A DNA stretch of 64,000 bases from CAMFKD01 sp964436955 (GCA_964436955.1 CAYTFC010000005.1:1-64000); one strand, 5' to 3'; shown: positions 1 through 8,545, counted from the stretch's first letter. The notes: generated from the letters alone by a model not told the origin. Translations and numbers: made by a program.

Positions 1-30
1 GCATCTGATATATCGCTATGAGCGCTAGAT

Positions 31-54
31 GAAGTTTTGGTAGCAATCAGGGTC
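31..54. repeat. single-ended copy of repeat family D
   Basis: This 24-base stretch is identical to 54007-54030. Its last 14 bases, tagcaatcagggtc, also form both ends (in opposite orientation) of the element at 45380-45543. No inverted partner is visible within the sequence left of it, so it may be a fragment or be cut by the window edge. Confidence 0.7.
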
Positions 55-97
55 AAGGCGCAAAGATGAGGAATGAATTTTCTTGGTTGGAGATTTC

Positions 98-673
98 TTA
101 TCCTGACGCGTATGAGTTGGTTCCAGGAATTTGCCTAGGATTGTCGCTAGACGATGTGCGAGAAGAAGGGAACTCTGAATCAGGCCTGGAACTGGTATAT
201 GAGGGAGATACGGAAGGCATATGATGATAGTGAGTGTGATAATAATCACTAGAAGAGGAACTGTAATAATTGCTTGAAGAGCGTCCAAAATATTTCCTAG
301 TGTGGAAAGAAGGAAGAAAGCTCTGTGTTGGGATAAGGATTCCTGCTGCAGCACTAAAAGCTAATATAGCTAGTGAAATACATGGTTGGGCCAATCCTAC
401 AAATAGGACCGCTGCGGCAACGATTAGTCCGAGATCCTCAAGCAATGGTAAAAGCATAGCTCCAATAGCCGATCCCGTAAGAAGCGTCGCTGTTCCCCAT
501 CCCATGATTTGGCCAAAGGAGATTGGTAACGCAACAATACAAACTCCAGCTACAGCTGAAGCTGTTACAGCAGCTACCATGTTGGCTTTTAGCAAGTCTT
601 TTGTTTTTGGAGTTGTGCTGAAGCCCAGGAACCGAGTGGTTGGTTCCTGGCGCATTCCAAATAGACTAACCAT
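98..673 (-). CDS. Inc-like membrane protein, C-terminal RQIPGT motif
   Basis: I do not recognise a named family. From the chosen start (MVSLFGM...) the product is about 191 residues. A polar N-terminus of about 30 residues is followed by a long hydrophobic block (about residues 30-115) that breaks into several membrane segments, one pair around a short MGWG turn. The C-terminus is rich in Ser, Tyr and His and ends in RQIPGTNSYASG. The open frame continues up to 793, but that part is antisense-like and inside the upstream gene. A start at 673 overlaps the upstream stop by 8 bases, which suggests coupled translation. Paired hydrophobic segments are the hallmark of chlamydial inclusion-membrane proteins, so an Inc-type role is an inference. 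The upstream neighbour ends in nearly the same C-terminal motif. Confidence 0.6.
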   Translation of the reverse strand: MVSLFGMRQEPTTRFLGFSTTPKTKDLLKANMVAAVTASAVAGVCIVALPISFGQIMGWGTATLLTGSAIGAMLLPLLEDLGLIVAAAVLFVGLAQPCISLAILAFSAAAGILIPTQSFLPSFHTRKYFGRSSSNYYSSSSSDYYHTHYHHMPSVSPSYTSSRPDSEFPSSRTSSSDNPRQIPGTNSYASG

Positions 674-1121
674 AGTTGCCTGTTCCGGGGATTTGACGTC
701 TATAGTCGCCACCACCACGTCCACCCTGAGCACCGCCCATTCCCAGCAAGCCACGCGCTGGAGCTGGAGCCGCGAATGGGTTCCAAGCTGCATGGTGAAC
801 AGGACGAGGATAATAACCCATATTCATAACTGGAGAATACCATGGCCGATGGGATGACACGTGCCAAATGTTTGGGGTCATAACGATATAGGTTCCTCCG
901 CCAACCAATGCAAATAGAATGATGGCTGGTAGCAGAAGGGCTTGTGCTGCGATCTGCAGAACGGCAACTCCTACATATAGAAGTACCAATGCTGCAATCG
1001 CCACGAGGGCTACGTTAAGAATCTTGTTCTCTGAAGAAGTTTTCCCGGGGACTATATGTGATGTGCCTGGACCATGAATGCCATGCGATATACCACTTCC
1101 AATCCGAGCTAGACTATCCAT
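666..1121 (-). CDS. Inc-like membrane protein, glycine-rich tail with RQIPGT motif
   Basis: Product of 151 residues with no recognised family. Residues 1-32 are polar. A hydrophobic hairpin follows at about 33-80 (ILNVALVAIAALVLLYVGVA, then a second segment ending in IVM). The rest is rich in Pro, His and Gly (GGAQGGRGGG) and ends in RQIPGTGNYG. The start is supported by AAAGGAAAA just upstream of the ATG. The bilobed hydrophobic domain after a short N-terminus fits an inclusion-membrane protein (inference). It shares the RQIPGT tail with the downstream gene at 98-673, whose ATG overlaps this stop, so the two are probably co-transcribed and may be anciently related or share a binding partner. 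Confidence 0.65.
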   Translation of the reverse strand: MDSLARIGSGISHGIHGPGTSHIVPGKTSSENKILNVALVAIAALVLLYVGVAVLQIAAQALLLPAIILFALVGGGTYIVMTPNIWHVSSHRPWYSPVMNMGYYPRPVHHAAWNPFAAPAPARGLLGMGGAQGGRGGGDYRRQIPGTGNYG

Positions 1122-1132
1122 GAAATTTTCCT

Positions 1133-1936
1133 TTAGTGTGTTTGAACAGCGCGGACGCGGCTAGTCCATGGTTTGATGTCTTTGTAGTAAGGGGAATACA
1201 TATTGACGTTGATGAGCATGTTGGGTACTGAATAGCTCGACCAGTCGTCATTGGTTCCAATGATGATGGTATCGTTCGGCTGGAACTTTCTAAAAACACT
1301 CCAATCTGAGTTACTGATGTTCCAATGGCTGCCGTCATTGAGCCAAAGTTCCATCGTTTCGTAGCAGATTGCAACAATCCAACGGGTCCAGGGACTGTCA
1401 AAGAAGGGGCCCATTTTCATGCTTACTTGAACAGATGTGTTAGTCTGCATATTTACAAGACGGGCAGAACCCCAAGCACCGTAAAATTCAGGGTCCGAAT
1501 AAGTGTAGTACGCTAGATAGGGAATATTATCCGGATAAATAAGAATGTCGTCGTAGGCGAGCCAATTCCCTACATAGGGAGCATCTGCATCACACACGCG
1601 CCAAATGGAGCCGTCTTCAAGTTCTACCGCGAATCCACCGGGAGCTCTAAAGGTAATGTGGTGAATACTTCCTGGATAGGAGGCGGCTGAGAAAAAAGAT
1701 TTTGTCGACATTGGCAGAAGGGTTTCAGACTCTTCATTCTGAGAAACTTCACTCTTTTCGACTTGCTGTAAAAGAACCTCTTGAATGTCCTGAACAGACA
1801 TTTGACGTGATCCGATAGGAATGTGTCTGGCTGGATCCTCATCGGGTTCTTCAGCGAAACCGGTTACGCACGTAAGCATTGCGATAACGGTAAATGCCAA
1901 ACAGGCAAATAGCGTCGTTTTTTTCCTCTCCAACAT
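1133..1936 (-). CDS. secreted protein with a duplicated beta-rich unit
   Basis: Product of 267 residues. Residues 1-28 are a clear Sec signal peptide (basic start, hydrophobic core, cleavage near GFA-EE). An acidic linker follows to about residue 90. The mature part contains the same pattern twice: a Leu-(Glu/Asn)-Asp-Gly-Ser-x-Trp turn, then a Trp, then an Asp-x-Ile-x-Ile strand (VELEDGSIWRV...DDILIYPD and LWLNDGSHWNI...NDTIIIGTND). This suggests two small beta repeats. GGAGAGGG precedes the ATG. I cannot assign a function. The protein is probably periplasmic or surface exposed. It lies 11 bases upstream of the Inc-like pair on the same strand. Confidence 0.75.
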   Translation of the reverse strand: MLERKKTTLFACLAFTVIAMLTCVTGFAEEPDEDPARHIPIGSRQMSVQDIQEVLLQQVEKSEVSQNEESETLLPMSTKSFFSAASYPGSIHHITFRAPGGFAVELEDGSIWRVCDADAPYVGNWLAYDDILIYPDNIPYLAYYTYSDPEFYGAWGSARLVNMQTNTSVQVSMKMGPFFDSPWTRWIVAICYETMELWLNDGSHWNISNSDWSVFRKFQPNDTIIIGTNDDWSSYSVPNMLINVNMYSPYYKDIKPWTSRVRAVQTH

Positions 1937-2019
1937 TATCCCTCTCCAATCAATTTATGTTTTGCCGGCATAATGCCGATTGCTCATGGGTGCTAAATTA
2001 AGCCTGAGTCAAGATTCGG

Positions 2020-3708
2020 TTAATTTGAACATCTCGTACTTATCTGTGGGTAGTTCGGAGACCACATGCGCTTTGCAATTTTGATCTTTAATTCATCTTC
2101 AGAGGTATCATCGGCAACACCTGCCTGTATAGCAGCTTTTGATACCGCTAGTGCAATCACTTTTGCGATATCTCTGGAGGCATCGAGGCCTGGCAGGAGT
2201 GGCTGCGTTGAATCGTGCAAGGCTGGTGACATCGTGGCTAGGGTTCTGCCTGCGGCAACGAGCATGTCGGTCACGACACGGCGGCAGTTAGTGGCGACGA
2301 TGCTTAATCCTAAACCTGGGAATATTAGGGAATTGTTACACTGCGTGATGCGAAATTCCTTGCCTCCAAAGCATACAGGGGCAAACGGGCTTCCTGTTGC
2401 TATAAGTGCTCGACCGTCGGTCCAGAGGATCAGATCATCTGGTGCAGCTTCAGAATGACTTGTGGGATTGGATAGCGGAAAAATAATGGGGCGATCGACA
2501 TGCTGTGCCATTTCCTTCACAAGCCTTTCTGAGAATGATGCACCTTGTCCAGACACGCCGACAAGGACGGTAGGACGAACTTTTGAAACAACTTCTTGCA
2601 ATAAGTTGGGTATGTCAGGAGATAACCCATTAGCTTCAATCATTGCGCGATCCTTGGAATAGCGAGCAACGGCAGAATCGAGGTTGTGTTGGAAGCTGCT
2701 TACAAGCCCTTTACTGTTTAGCAGCCAAATGCGGTCGAGAGCATCTTTTTCTGATAATCCATCTTCCATCATGGCTTTCACCACTAAATCGCCTATGCCG
2801 GTGCCAGCCGAACCTGCGCCTGAAATGACGATACGCTGATCGATCAATTTGGTGCCGGACACTGCTACAGCAGCGATCAGACCGGCTAAGGTGACGGCAG
2901 CGGTGCCTTGAATATCATCGTTGAAAGAACAAACGCGGTTTTCATAGCGCTCTAGCAGACGTCTGGCATTATTTTTCGCAAAGTCTTCCCAATGCAATAG
3001 AGTATTAGGAAAGCGTTTGAATAATGCTGTGACAAAGGATTCGACAAAATCGTCGTAATCCTGCCCACGGATGCGCGGATGGCGCCAGCCTAAATAGAGG
3101 GGATCCTCTAGAAGATTCGGGTTATCGGTTCCAGTGTCTAGGAAGATGGGCAGTGTTAATGAAGGATGAATTCCGGCACAAAGTGTATAGAGAGCTAATT
3201 TTCCAACTGAAATGCCCATCCCTCCGATTCCTTGATCTCCCAAACCTAGAACACGTTCGCCATCTGTTACACAAGCGATGCGTATATCTTCTTGCAACCA
3301 GTTAGCAAAAATTTCATCAAGGTGGTCCTTGTCGGAATAGGAGACAAACAGACCGCGAGGTCGGCGATAGTGATGGCTGAACTCTCGACAGATTTCGCCA
3401 ATAACCGGTGTGTAAATGATCGGCGCCATTTCCACTATATGATCAAAAACCAAGCGGTAAAATAGAACTTCGTTACTGTCTTGAAGCTCCCGCAGAAAGA
3501 GATGCTTGTCAATTGCATTGCTTTTTCGCTTAAATCCATTATAGGCCCACTGAAGCTGCTGCTCAAGAGAACCAAGTCCCGCTGGCAGTAAACCGCGTAA
3601 TTGCAAGTCATTACGCTCTTGTGGGGTAAAGGCCACGCCTTTATTTTGTAGAGGTGTTTCTAACACTGATCGTCCACGAGACGATGTCTTTATACAACCA
3701 TGCGGCAT
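2020..3708 (-). CDS. maeA: NAD-dependent malic enzyme
   Basis: Oxidative decarboxylation of L-malate to pyruvate with reduction of NAD+, in the cytosol, linking the TCA cycle to pyruvate. The 562-residue length matches the large malic enzyme family. Visible landmarks are YTPVIGEICREF near residue 100, the Asp-rich metal/malate site SFNDDIQGTAAVTLAG near residue 260, the dinucleotide-binding GAGSAGTGIGDL near residue 290, and FPLSNPTSHSEA near residue 405. It is transcribed away from the FAD oxidoreductase at 3828, and the 119-base gap should hold both promoters. The family assignment is secure. NAD rather than NADP use is inferred from similarity to the SfcA/MaeA type. Confidence 0.95.
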   Translation of the reverse strand: MPHGCIKTSSRGRSVLETPLQNKGVAFTPQERNDLQLRGLLPAGLGSLEQQLQWAYNGFKRKSNAIDKHLFLRELQDSNEVLFYRLVFDHIVEMAPIIYTPVIGEICREFSHHYRRPRGLFVSYSDKDHLDEIFANWLQEDIRIACVTDGERVLGLGDQGIGGMGISVGKLALYTLCAGIHPSLTLPIFLDTGTDNPNLLEDPLYLGWRHPRIRGQDYDDFVESFVTALFKRFPNTLLHWEDFAKNNARRLLERYENRVCSFNDDIQGTAAVTLAGLIAAVAVSGTKLIDQRIVISGAGSAGTGIGDLVVKAMMEDGLSEKDALDRIWLLNSKGLVSSFQHNLDSAVARYSKDRAMIEANGLSPDIPNLLQEVVSKVRPTVLVGVSGQGASFSERLVKEMAQHVDRPIIFPLSNPTSHSEAAPDDLILWTDGRALIATGSPFAPVCFGGKEFRITQCNNSLIFPGLGLSIVATNCRRVVTDMLVAAGRTLATMSPALHDSTQPLLPGLDASRDIAKVIALAVSKAAIQAGVADDTSEDELKIKIAKRMWSPNYPQISTRCSN

Positions 3709-3827
3709 TGCTATTTCTCCTTAGCTGAGCTGAAAAGTCTACCTTGGAGACGAAATTTTGTCCATGTGAGCATCATTGGCAAAAAGTTTGGGTTAGGCTA
3801 TCAATAGATAAAAGGGGGGGGTGCTAT

Positions 3828-5339
3828 ATGGCTAACTCACTCTATCACGGTTCGGGGACCACGCAATCCCCCTGGATGTCTTCCCTCGAAAGTTCGAGAC
3901 CTGCAGTCAACGAAAATGCAACGGTTGACGTCTGTATTGTAGGCGCTGGGATAGCTGGTCTTTCTTGCGCATATACGTTAGCTAAGGCCGGGAAATCTGT
4001 GATTGTCCTAGAGGCTGGAGAAATTGCGTGTGGAGAAACAGAACGGACTACCGCCCATCTTACCGCAGTTTTGGATAGTCAATTTAGCGAATTAAAACGA
4101 TTTTTCGGCTTAGATGGGATGCGATTGGCCGGAGAAAGCCATTCTGCTGCGATCGATTATATTGAGAAAATCGTTAAGGACGAAGGCGATAATTGCGATT
4201 TTGAACGTCTAGACGGCTATTTGTATGCTCCCAAAGGCGAAAGTCTCGACAGCGAACTCGCCTGCGCGCGCGCGATCAAAGCGTTGGTCGTTGAGCGTGT
4301 GGATGCGCCGCCTGTTCAGCTATGGGAAGGTGGAACGTGCCTGCGTTTTAGCAATCAGGGTCAAATACATCCGATAAAATACGTAAATCTCTTGATCAAG
4401 GCTATCGAGAAGTATGGGGGCAAGATCTACTGTCACTCAAGAGTGACTGAGCTTAAAGGAGGCAAGGATTGCCATGCAAAGACTGCTAACGGCATAACAA
4501 TCCATGCCAGGGCTGTCGTTGTAGCTACAAATATGCCTGTTAATGACCGAGTCATTATCGCGACCAAACAGGCACCCTATCGCACTTACGTGGTGGCAAT
4601 AAAGGTAGCTCCTGGATCGATTCCAAAGGCTCTCTATTGGGACACATTAGAAGCTTATCACTATGTGCGACTAAGTCATGATGGTGACCTGCTCATTGTA
4701 GGCGGAGAAGACCATAAAACAGGACAACAGAAGGATCCCGGGGTCTGCTTCCAAAAGATAGAGAATTGGGCTAGAGCTCGCTTTGCATGCGAAGAAGTCA
4801 GCTTTCGGTGGTCGGGACAAGTGATCGAGCCTTATGACTGCTTGGCATATTGTGGTAGAAACCCTATCGACTTCGATAATGTTTATATTCACACTGGAAG
4901 TTCGGGAAATGGAATCACTAATGGCGCAATTGCCGGAATGCTAATCCCAGATCTTATTTTGGGCAGAAAAAACCCTTGGGAAAAACTGTATAATCCGGCG
5001 CGCAAAACACTTACCGCGGCTAATTTCTACGTCGAAGAGAATCTCAATGTCGCCGCCCAGTATCTCCAATGGGTGATGCCCAATGAAAAAATCAGTGTCG
5101 ATGAAATTGAGCCGGGTTGTGGTGCCATTATTCGCAATGGAATGGCGCCGGAAGCTGTTTATCGCGATGAAGAAGGAAAGCTGCATCGCCTATGCGGGAC
5201 CTGCCCTCACTTAGGTGGTATTGTTAAGTGGAATCAGGTGGAGAAAACCTGGGACTGTCCTTGTCATGGCTCGCGCTTTAAAACGAACGGGGATGTTGTA
5301 TCTGGGCCGGCTAATGGCCCGCTCAAGCCCGTCGAATAA
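3828..5339 (+). CDS. FAD-dependent oxidoreductase with C-terminal Rieske domain
   Basis: About 503 residues. The N-terminal Rossmann motif VCIVGAGIAGLSCAYTLAKAG binds FAD (DadA/glycine-oxidase-like fold). The last ~80 residues are a Rieske [2Fe-2S] domain with CPHLGG and CPCHGSRF, which supply the Cys-x-His and Cys-x-x-His ligands. The order FAD domain then Rieske is a known bacterial architecture, but the substrate is unknown. The frame is open from 3744. I prefer the ATG at 3828 because it follows a G-run (aaaaggggggggtgctat) and gives MANSLYHGSGTTQSPW, a family-like start. The gene is monocistronic, divergent from the malic enzyme, and followed by a hairpin element. Confidence 0.88.
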   Translation: MANSLYHGSGTTQSPWMSSLESSRPAVNENATVDVCIVGAGIAGLSCAYTLAKAGKSVIVLEAGEIACGETERTTAHLTAVLDSQFSELKRFFGLDGMRLAGESHSAAIDYIEKIVKDEGDNCDFERLDGYLYAPKGESLDSELACARAIKALVVERVDAPPVQLWEGGTCLRFSNQGQIHPIKYVNLLIKAIEKYGGKIYCHSRVTELKGGKDCHAKTANGITIHARAVVVATNMPVNDRVIIATKQAPYRTYVVAIKVAPGSIPKALYWDTLEAYHYVRLSHDGDLLIVGGEDHKTGQQKDPGVCFQKIENWARARFACEEVSFRWSGQVIEPYDCLAYCGRNPIDFDNVYIHTGSSGNGITNGAIAGMLIPDLILGRKNPWEKLYNPARKTLTAANFYVEENLNVAAQYLQWVMPNEKISVDEIEPGCGAIIRNGMAPEAVYRDEEGKLHRLCGTCPHLGGIVKWNQVEKTWDCPCHGSRFKTNGDVVSGPANGPLKPVE

Positions 5340-5384
5340 CTTCAAACCCGACTTGCTACCTACATCGCGTTCATCCTTGTACCC

Positions 5385-5523
5385 ATCCTGCCGCCGAGCC
5401 GCCGAAGGCGATCCTGTATATCTTGTTAAAAAAAATAGATAGCTTCGTTCTGTTAAGTCGATTACTGAGGATAGGAAAAAAACAGGATGAGCAGGATCGC
5501 CTTCGGCGGCTCGGCGGCAGGAT
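5385..5523. repeat. 32-base perfect inverted repeat around an AT-rich centre
   Basis: The arms at 5385-5416 and 5492-5523 are perfect reverse complements (core ccgccgagccgccgaaggcg). They are separated by 75 bases with a short A/T-rich stretch. The element lies between two same-strand genes and could be a MITE-like insertion or a strong transcription barrier. I see no second copy in the window, although the GC-rich arm style resembles family A. Confidence 0.9.
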
Positions 5524-5582
5524 AGGTAAAAGGATAAAACTTGATGTACCGATTAACAGCGTTAATGTTGTAATATGAGCGT

Positions 5583-6527
5583 GTGAAAAAGATGCCCTGC
5601 TTAATCGTTACACATCCTGATTACCAATTGCATCAGACTGGCGTTGGCCATCCTGAATCTCCCAAGCGCGTTAGTGTTATCAACGCTGCGCTTCAAGCCC
5701 ATGGGCTTTTGAATTCATCTTCTTTGCTAGTTCCTAGACCTGCGTCGCGGGAAGAACTTGAACTCTGTCATAAGTCTGATTATATTGGATTGGTTTATCA
5801 GGAAGTATCGACATGTCACGGTGTGACGATGCTTAGCACCGGCGATGTGGTGATTAGCCCGTCCTCCTGGGACGTGGCTTTGCTATCTGCTGGAGGCGCC
5901 CTCACCGCGGTAGACGTTGTAATGGAAGACCGTACTAAAACGGTTTTTGCTGCATTACGTCCGCCGGGACATCACGCAACGTCTGATCGCGGAATGGGAT
6001 TTTGCTTATTCAATAACGTGGCCATCGCAGCCCGCTACGCGCAAAAGCGCTTCAATATTGAGCGCGTCGCTGTTATCGACTGGGATGTCCATCACGGTAA
6101 TGGCACGCAGGATATTTTCTATCACGACCCCACAGTCTTTTATTTCAGCGTACATCAATGGCCTCAGTATCCTGGTACTGGGCGTGCCGAAGAAATTGGC
6201 GCAGGCAATATATTGAATTGCCCTATTCCCTCCGACGAGAGGTCTCGTCTGGCGGTAAAAAACGCATTTCAAGATAAACTTCTCCCTGCGATGAAGAAAT
6301 TTAAACCTGAACTTATTTTTATTTCTGCGGGCTTTGATGGTCACACCCTCGATCCGCTTGGCGGATGGAATCTCGAAGACGCAGACTTTGTTGAACTCAC
6401 CCAAACGATTGTCGAAATGGCGAAGCAAAGCGCTCAATGTCGCATTATTTCGGTCCTCGAAGGCGGTTACTCACTGCCAGCTTTAACTACCGTTGTTCCT
6501 AAACATGTGCAGGCTTTATCCACTTAA
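5583..6527 (+). CDS. histone-deacetylase-family amidohydrolase
   Basis: Zn2+-dependent deacetylase of the arginase/deacetylase fold (AcuC/HdaH/acetylpolyamine type), about 314 residues. The active-site landmarks are all present: RPPGHHAT (catalytic His pair) near residue 127, the zinc site DWDVHHGNGTQD near residue 165, and GFDGHTLDPLGGW near residue 255, followed by EGGY. The frame opens at a GTG at 5583, with an in-frame ATG at 5592. No good Shine-Dalgarno separates the two choices. The likely substrates in bacteria are acetyl-lysine proteins or acetylated polyamines; which one cannot be told from sequence. It stands alone after the hairpin element. Confidence 0.92.
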   Translation: MKKMPCLIVTHPDYQLHQTGVGHPESPKRVSVINAALQAHGLLNSSSLLVPRPASREELELCHKSDYIGLVYQEVSTCHGVTMLSTGDVVISPSSWDVALLSAGGALTAVDVVMEDRTKTVFAALRPPGHHATSDRGMGFCLFNNVAIAARYAQKRFNIERVAVIDWDVHHGNGTQDIFYHDPTVFYFSVHQWPQYPGTGRAEEIGAGNILNCPIPSDERSRLAVKNAFQDKLLPAMKKFKPELIFISAGFDGHTLDPLGGWNLEDADFVELTQTIVEMAKQSAQCRIISVLEGGYSLPALTTVVPKHVQALST

Positions 6528-6584
6528 TCCTTGGTTATGCTATAATGTCTGATTGATTAGCATGACTAAGTGTGATGTGAATAC

Positions 6585-7196
6585 ATGTTCTGTCATGAAG
6601 AATTACCCATTCATCGCATCGACCATCGTCACGATGGTTTGTATGTCATTGAAGTTGTGTCTCGGCTACCGCGTGGGACTCTTCCCATCTCTTCAGCGCA
6701 TAGTTGGTTACGACTTTACAATCCCCAAGGAAGTGTCATTAGCTTCGGCTTTTTTGGCGATAGACCCATTATTAGTTTGTGGCAATTCATAAGACATCTT
6801 CGTCCCAGACAGGGAAAAATCATGCTTCCTGATGTCTACGAGGCCGTTACATCAACTCGTGACCAGCTAGTAACGCCTATTGAAATTACAGAGGAGTCCT
6901 ACCAGGTTCTGGTCCAATGGCTTTGTAAGGTCCACAAATCTGGCGAAAGAATGTACCATGTTTTAGACACCGCTATCGGAACAAACTGTGCAGGCTTCGT
7001 GGGCGAAGCTCTCCGCTTGGTTGGTATTAAGTTAGGGCGCCTTCATTTTAATATGCCCGCATCCGTCATCCATTGGCAAAAAACTATTCATCGTTGGCGC
7101 GAGCGAGAGTTGAGACAAGTGCTCAACCGAGGCCGTCCGGTTCCTAGCGAAATTCATCACGCCACCTACGATCTACCTCAGGCCATTGAAAAGTAA
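6585..7196 (+). CDS. possible permuted papain-fold hydrolase
   Basis: Product of 203 residues with no firm family. Two motifs stand out. Residues 37-56 (SAHSWLRLYNPQGSVISFGF) hold a His followed by a beta hairpin. Residues 129-140 (TAIGTNCAGFVG) hold a Cys at 135 at the start of a helix. A His-before-Cys order with this spacing is what circularly permuted NlpC/P60 or papain-like amidases show, so a cysteine hydrolase is plausible but unproven. There is no signal peptide. The C-terminus is basic. The start is uncertain: no strong ribosome site precedes the ATG at 6585. The next gene begins within about 20 bases. Confidence 0.6.
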   Translation: MFCHEELPIHRIDHRHDGLYVIEVVSRLPRGTLPISSAHSWLRLYNPQGSVISFGFFGDRPIISLWQFIRHLRPRQGKIMLPDVYEAVTSTRDQLVTPIEITEESYQVLVQWLCKVHKSGERMYHVLDTAIGTNCAGFVGEALRLVGIKLGRLHFNMPASVIHWQKTIHRWRERELRQVLNRGRPVPSEIHHATYDLPQAIEK

Positions 7197-7214
7197 GCGT
7201 TGTTTGGCCATAAT

Positions 7215-7454
7215 ATGGCCATGACTCGAAAAGCTAAACGCCAAAAGACATCAGCGACACCATTTTTTAATCCTTCCCTATCATGGCTTCCAGCTTTTTT
7301 TATGGGCCTGTGCATTGGAATACTTTTGCATTTGATCCCTGGTATGGATGTTATCTTCAGCGAAGCTAAGCGCGGGTATGAAGAAGAAATCACAATGCCA
7401 TCATCTCCACAACCCATTATGTGGCGCCCAACAATCCACAAACATTCATCATGA
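7215..7454 (+). CDS. small single-pass membrane protein upstream of mnmA
   Basis: About 79 residues from the first ATG; a TTG at 7200 would add five. A basic N-terminus (TRKAKRQK) is followed by one hydrophobic segment (SWLPAFFMGLCIGILLHLIP, about residues 22-41) and a short polar tail. Its 3' end overlaps the start of mnmA by four bases (start codon and stop codon share bases), which argues for a real, translationally coupled gene. Basic residues before the helix predict an N-in topology. I recognise no family. Confidence 0.55.
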   Translation: MAMTRKAKRQKTSATPFFNPSLSWLPAFFMGLCIGILLHLIPGMDVIFSEAKRGYEEEITMPSSPQPIMWRPTIHKHSS

Positions 7455-8545
7455 GCATTCCTTCAAATAAATCTCCAGCCGACACTACTGTCGTTGTCGG
7501 TATGTCCGGCGGCGTTGATTCCTCCGTTTCCGCGCTTTTGCTAAAGCAGCAAGGCTATCGCGTGATTGGCTTATTCATGCGCAATTGGGAGGAGAATGAT
7601 GAAAATGGAGTCTGTCGCTCTGCTCAGGATTCTGACGATGTGGTCGCTGTGTGTCGATTGCTCGACATTCCACATTACACGGTAAACTTTGCAAAAGATT
7701 ATTGGGACCGCGTTTTTAGTGTGTTTCTTGAGGACTTGAAACGGGGCTACACTCCGAATCCCGATGTTCTATGCAACCGTGAGATCAAGTTCGATGCTTT
7801 TTTAGACAAGGCCATGGCACTGGGAGCGGACTACTTAGCCACAGGTCATTACTGCCAAACCGAGTCTATCAATGAAAAATATGCGCTGCTGCGTGGAAGA
7901 GATCCGGGAAAGGACCAGAGTTACTTTCTGTATACCGTCACCCACGATAAACTTTCCAAAACCATGTTTCCGATAGGAAATTTAGAAAAAAGTGAAGTAA
8001 GAAGACTAGCAGCCGAACATGGATTGCCTACCGCATCCAAAAAAGATAGCACCGGAATTTGCTTTATTGGAAAACGGAACTTTAAAGAATTCATCAGTCA
8101 ATACATCTCCTATACACCTGGAAATTTTGTGTCTCTCGAGGGAAAAATCGTTGGCAAACACGATGGCGTTGCCTATTACACGATAGGGCAACGCAAGGGA
8201 CTCGGTATCGGAGGGGCTGGCGATGCTTGGTTTGTTGTGAGTAAAGACGTGGAAAATAACGTTGTTTTTGTCACCCAGGGTGGCGATCACCCAGCTTTGT
8301 ATCGTAGCAGCTTAATTGCTGACGAAGTCTCTTGGGTGGCTTCTGAGCCACCTGCTATGCCCTTCAAGTGCACGGCGAAGGTGCGTTATCGTCAACCTGA
8401 TGTATCCTGCACAGTTGAATTAATCAATCACCAGTTACATGTGGCGTTCGATGAACCGGTGAAAGCCATCACATCCAAGCAATCCGTGGTTCTGTACAGT
8501 GGAGAGCAGTGCCTGGGCGGGGCTATCATTACCTCAGAAACGTAA
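7451..8545 (+). CDS. mnmA: tRNA-specific 2-thiouridylase MnmA
   Basis: ATP-dependent 2-thiolation of U34 in tRNA-Lys, -Glu and -Gln, in the cytosol, using sulfur relayed from a cysteine desulfurase. The P-loop VVVGMSGGVDSS lies near residue 16. The nucleophilic Cys is in NPDVLCNREIKFD near residue 100, and the partner Cys is in STGICFIGKRNFKEF near residue 200. Length is 364 residues from the ATG at 7451. The open frame extends to a GTG at 7421, but the extra residues are not family-like and would overlap the upstream gene further. The 3' end overlaps the convergent BPL_N gene by 12 bases. Confidence 0.95.
   Translation: MSIPSNKSPADTTVVVGMSGGVDSSVSALLLKQQGYRVIGLFMRNWEENDENGVCRSAQDSDDVVAVCRLLDIPHYTVNFAKDYWDRVFSVFLEDLKRGYTPNPDVLCNREIKFDAFLDKAMALGADYLATGHYCQTESINEKYALLRGRDPGKDQSYFLYTVTHDKLSKTMFPIGNLEKSEVRRLAAEHGLPTASKKDSTGICFIGKRNFKEFISQYISYTPGNFVSLEGKIVGKHDGVAYYTIGQRKGLGIGGAGDAWFVVSKDVENNVVFVTQGGDHPALYRSSLIADEVSWVASEPPAMPFKCTAKVRYRQPDVSCTVELINHQLHVAFDEPVKAITSKQSVVLYSGEQCLGGAIITSET

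Noticed and set aside
270..857. long plus-strand frame opposite the Inc-like genes
   Set aside because: Composition is that of an antisense shadow. The minus-strand frames have ribosome sites, membrane segments and a shared tail.
4349..4364. 16 bases identical to repeat family D inside the FAD oxidoreductase gene
   Set aside because: The encoded residues (FSNQGQ, followed by IHPIKY) fit the family's usual LRFPNQAQFHPLKY-like stretch, so the match is most likely chance convergence on a coding sequence.
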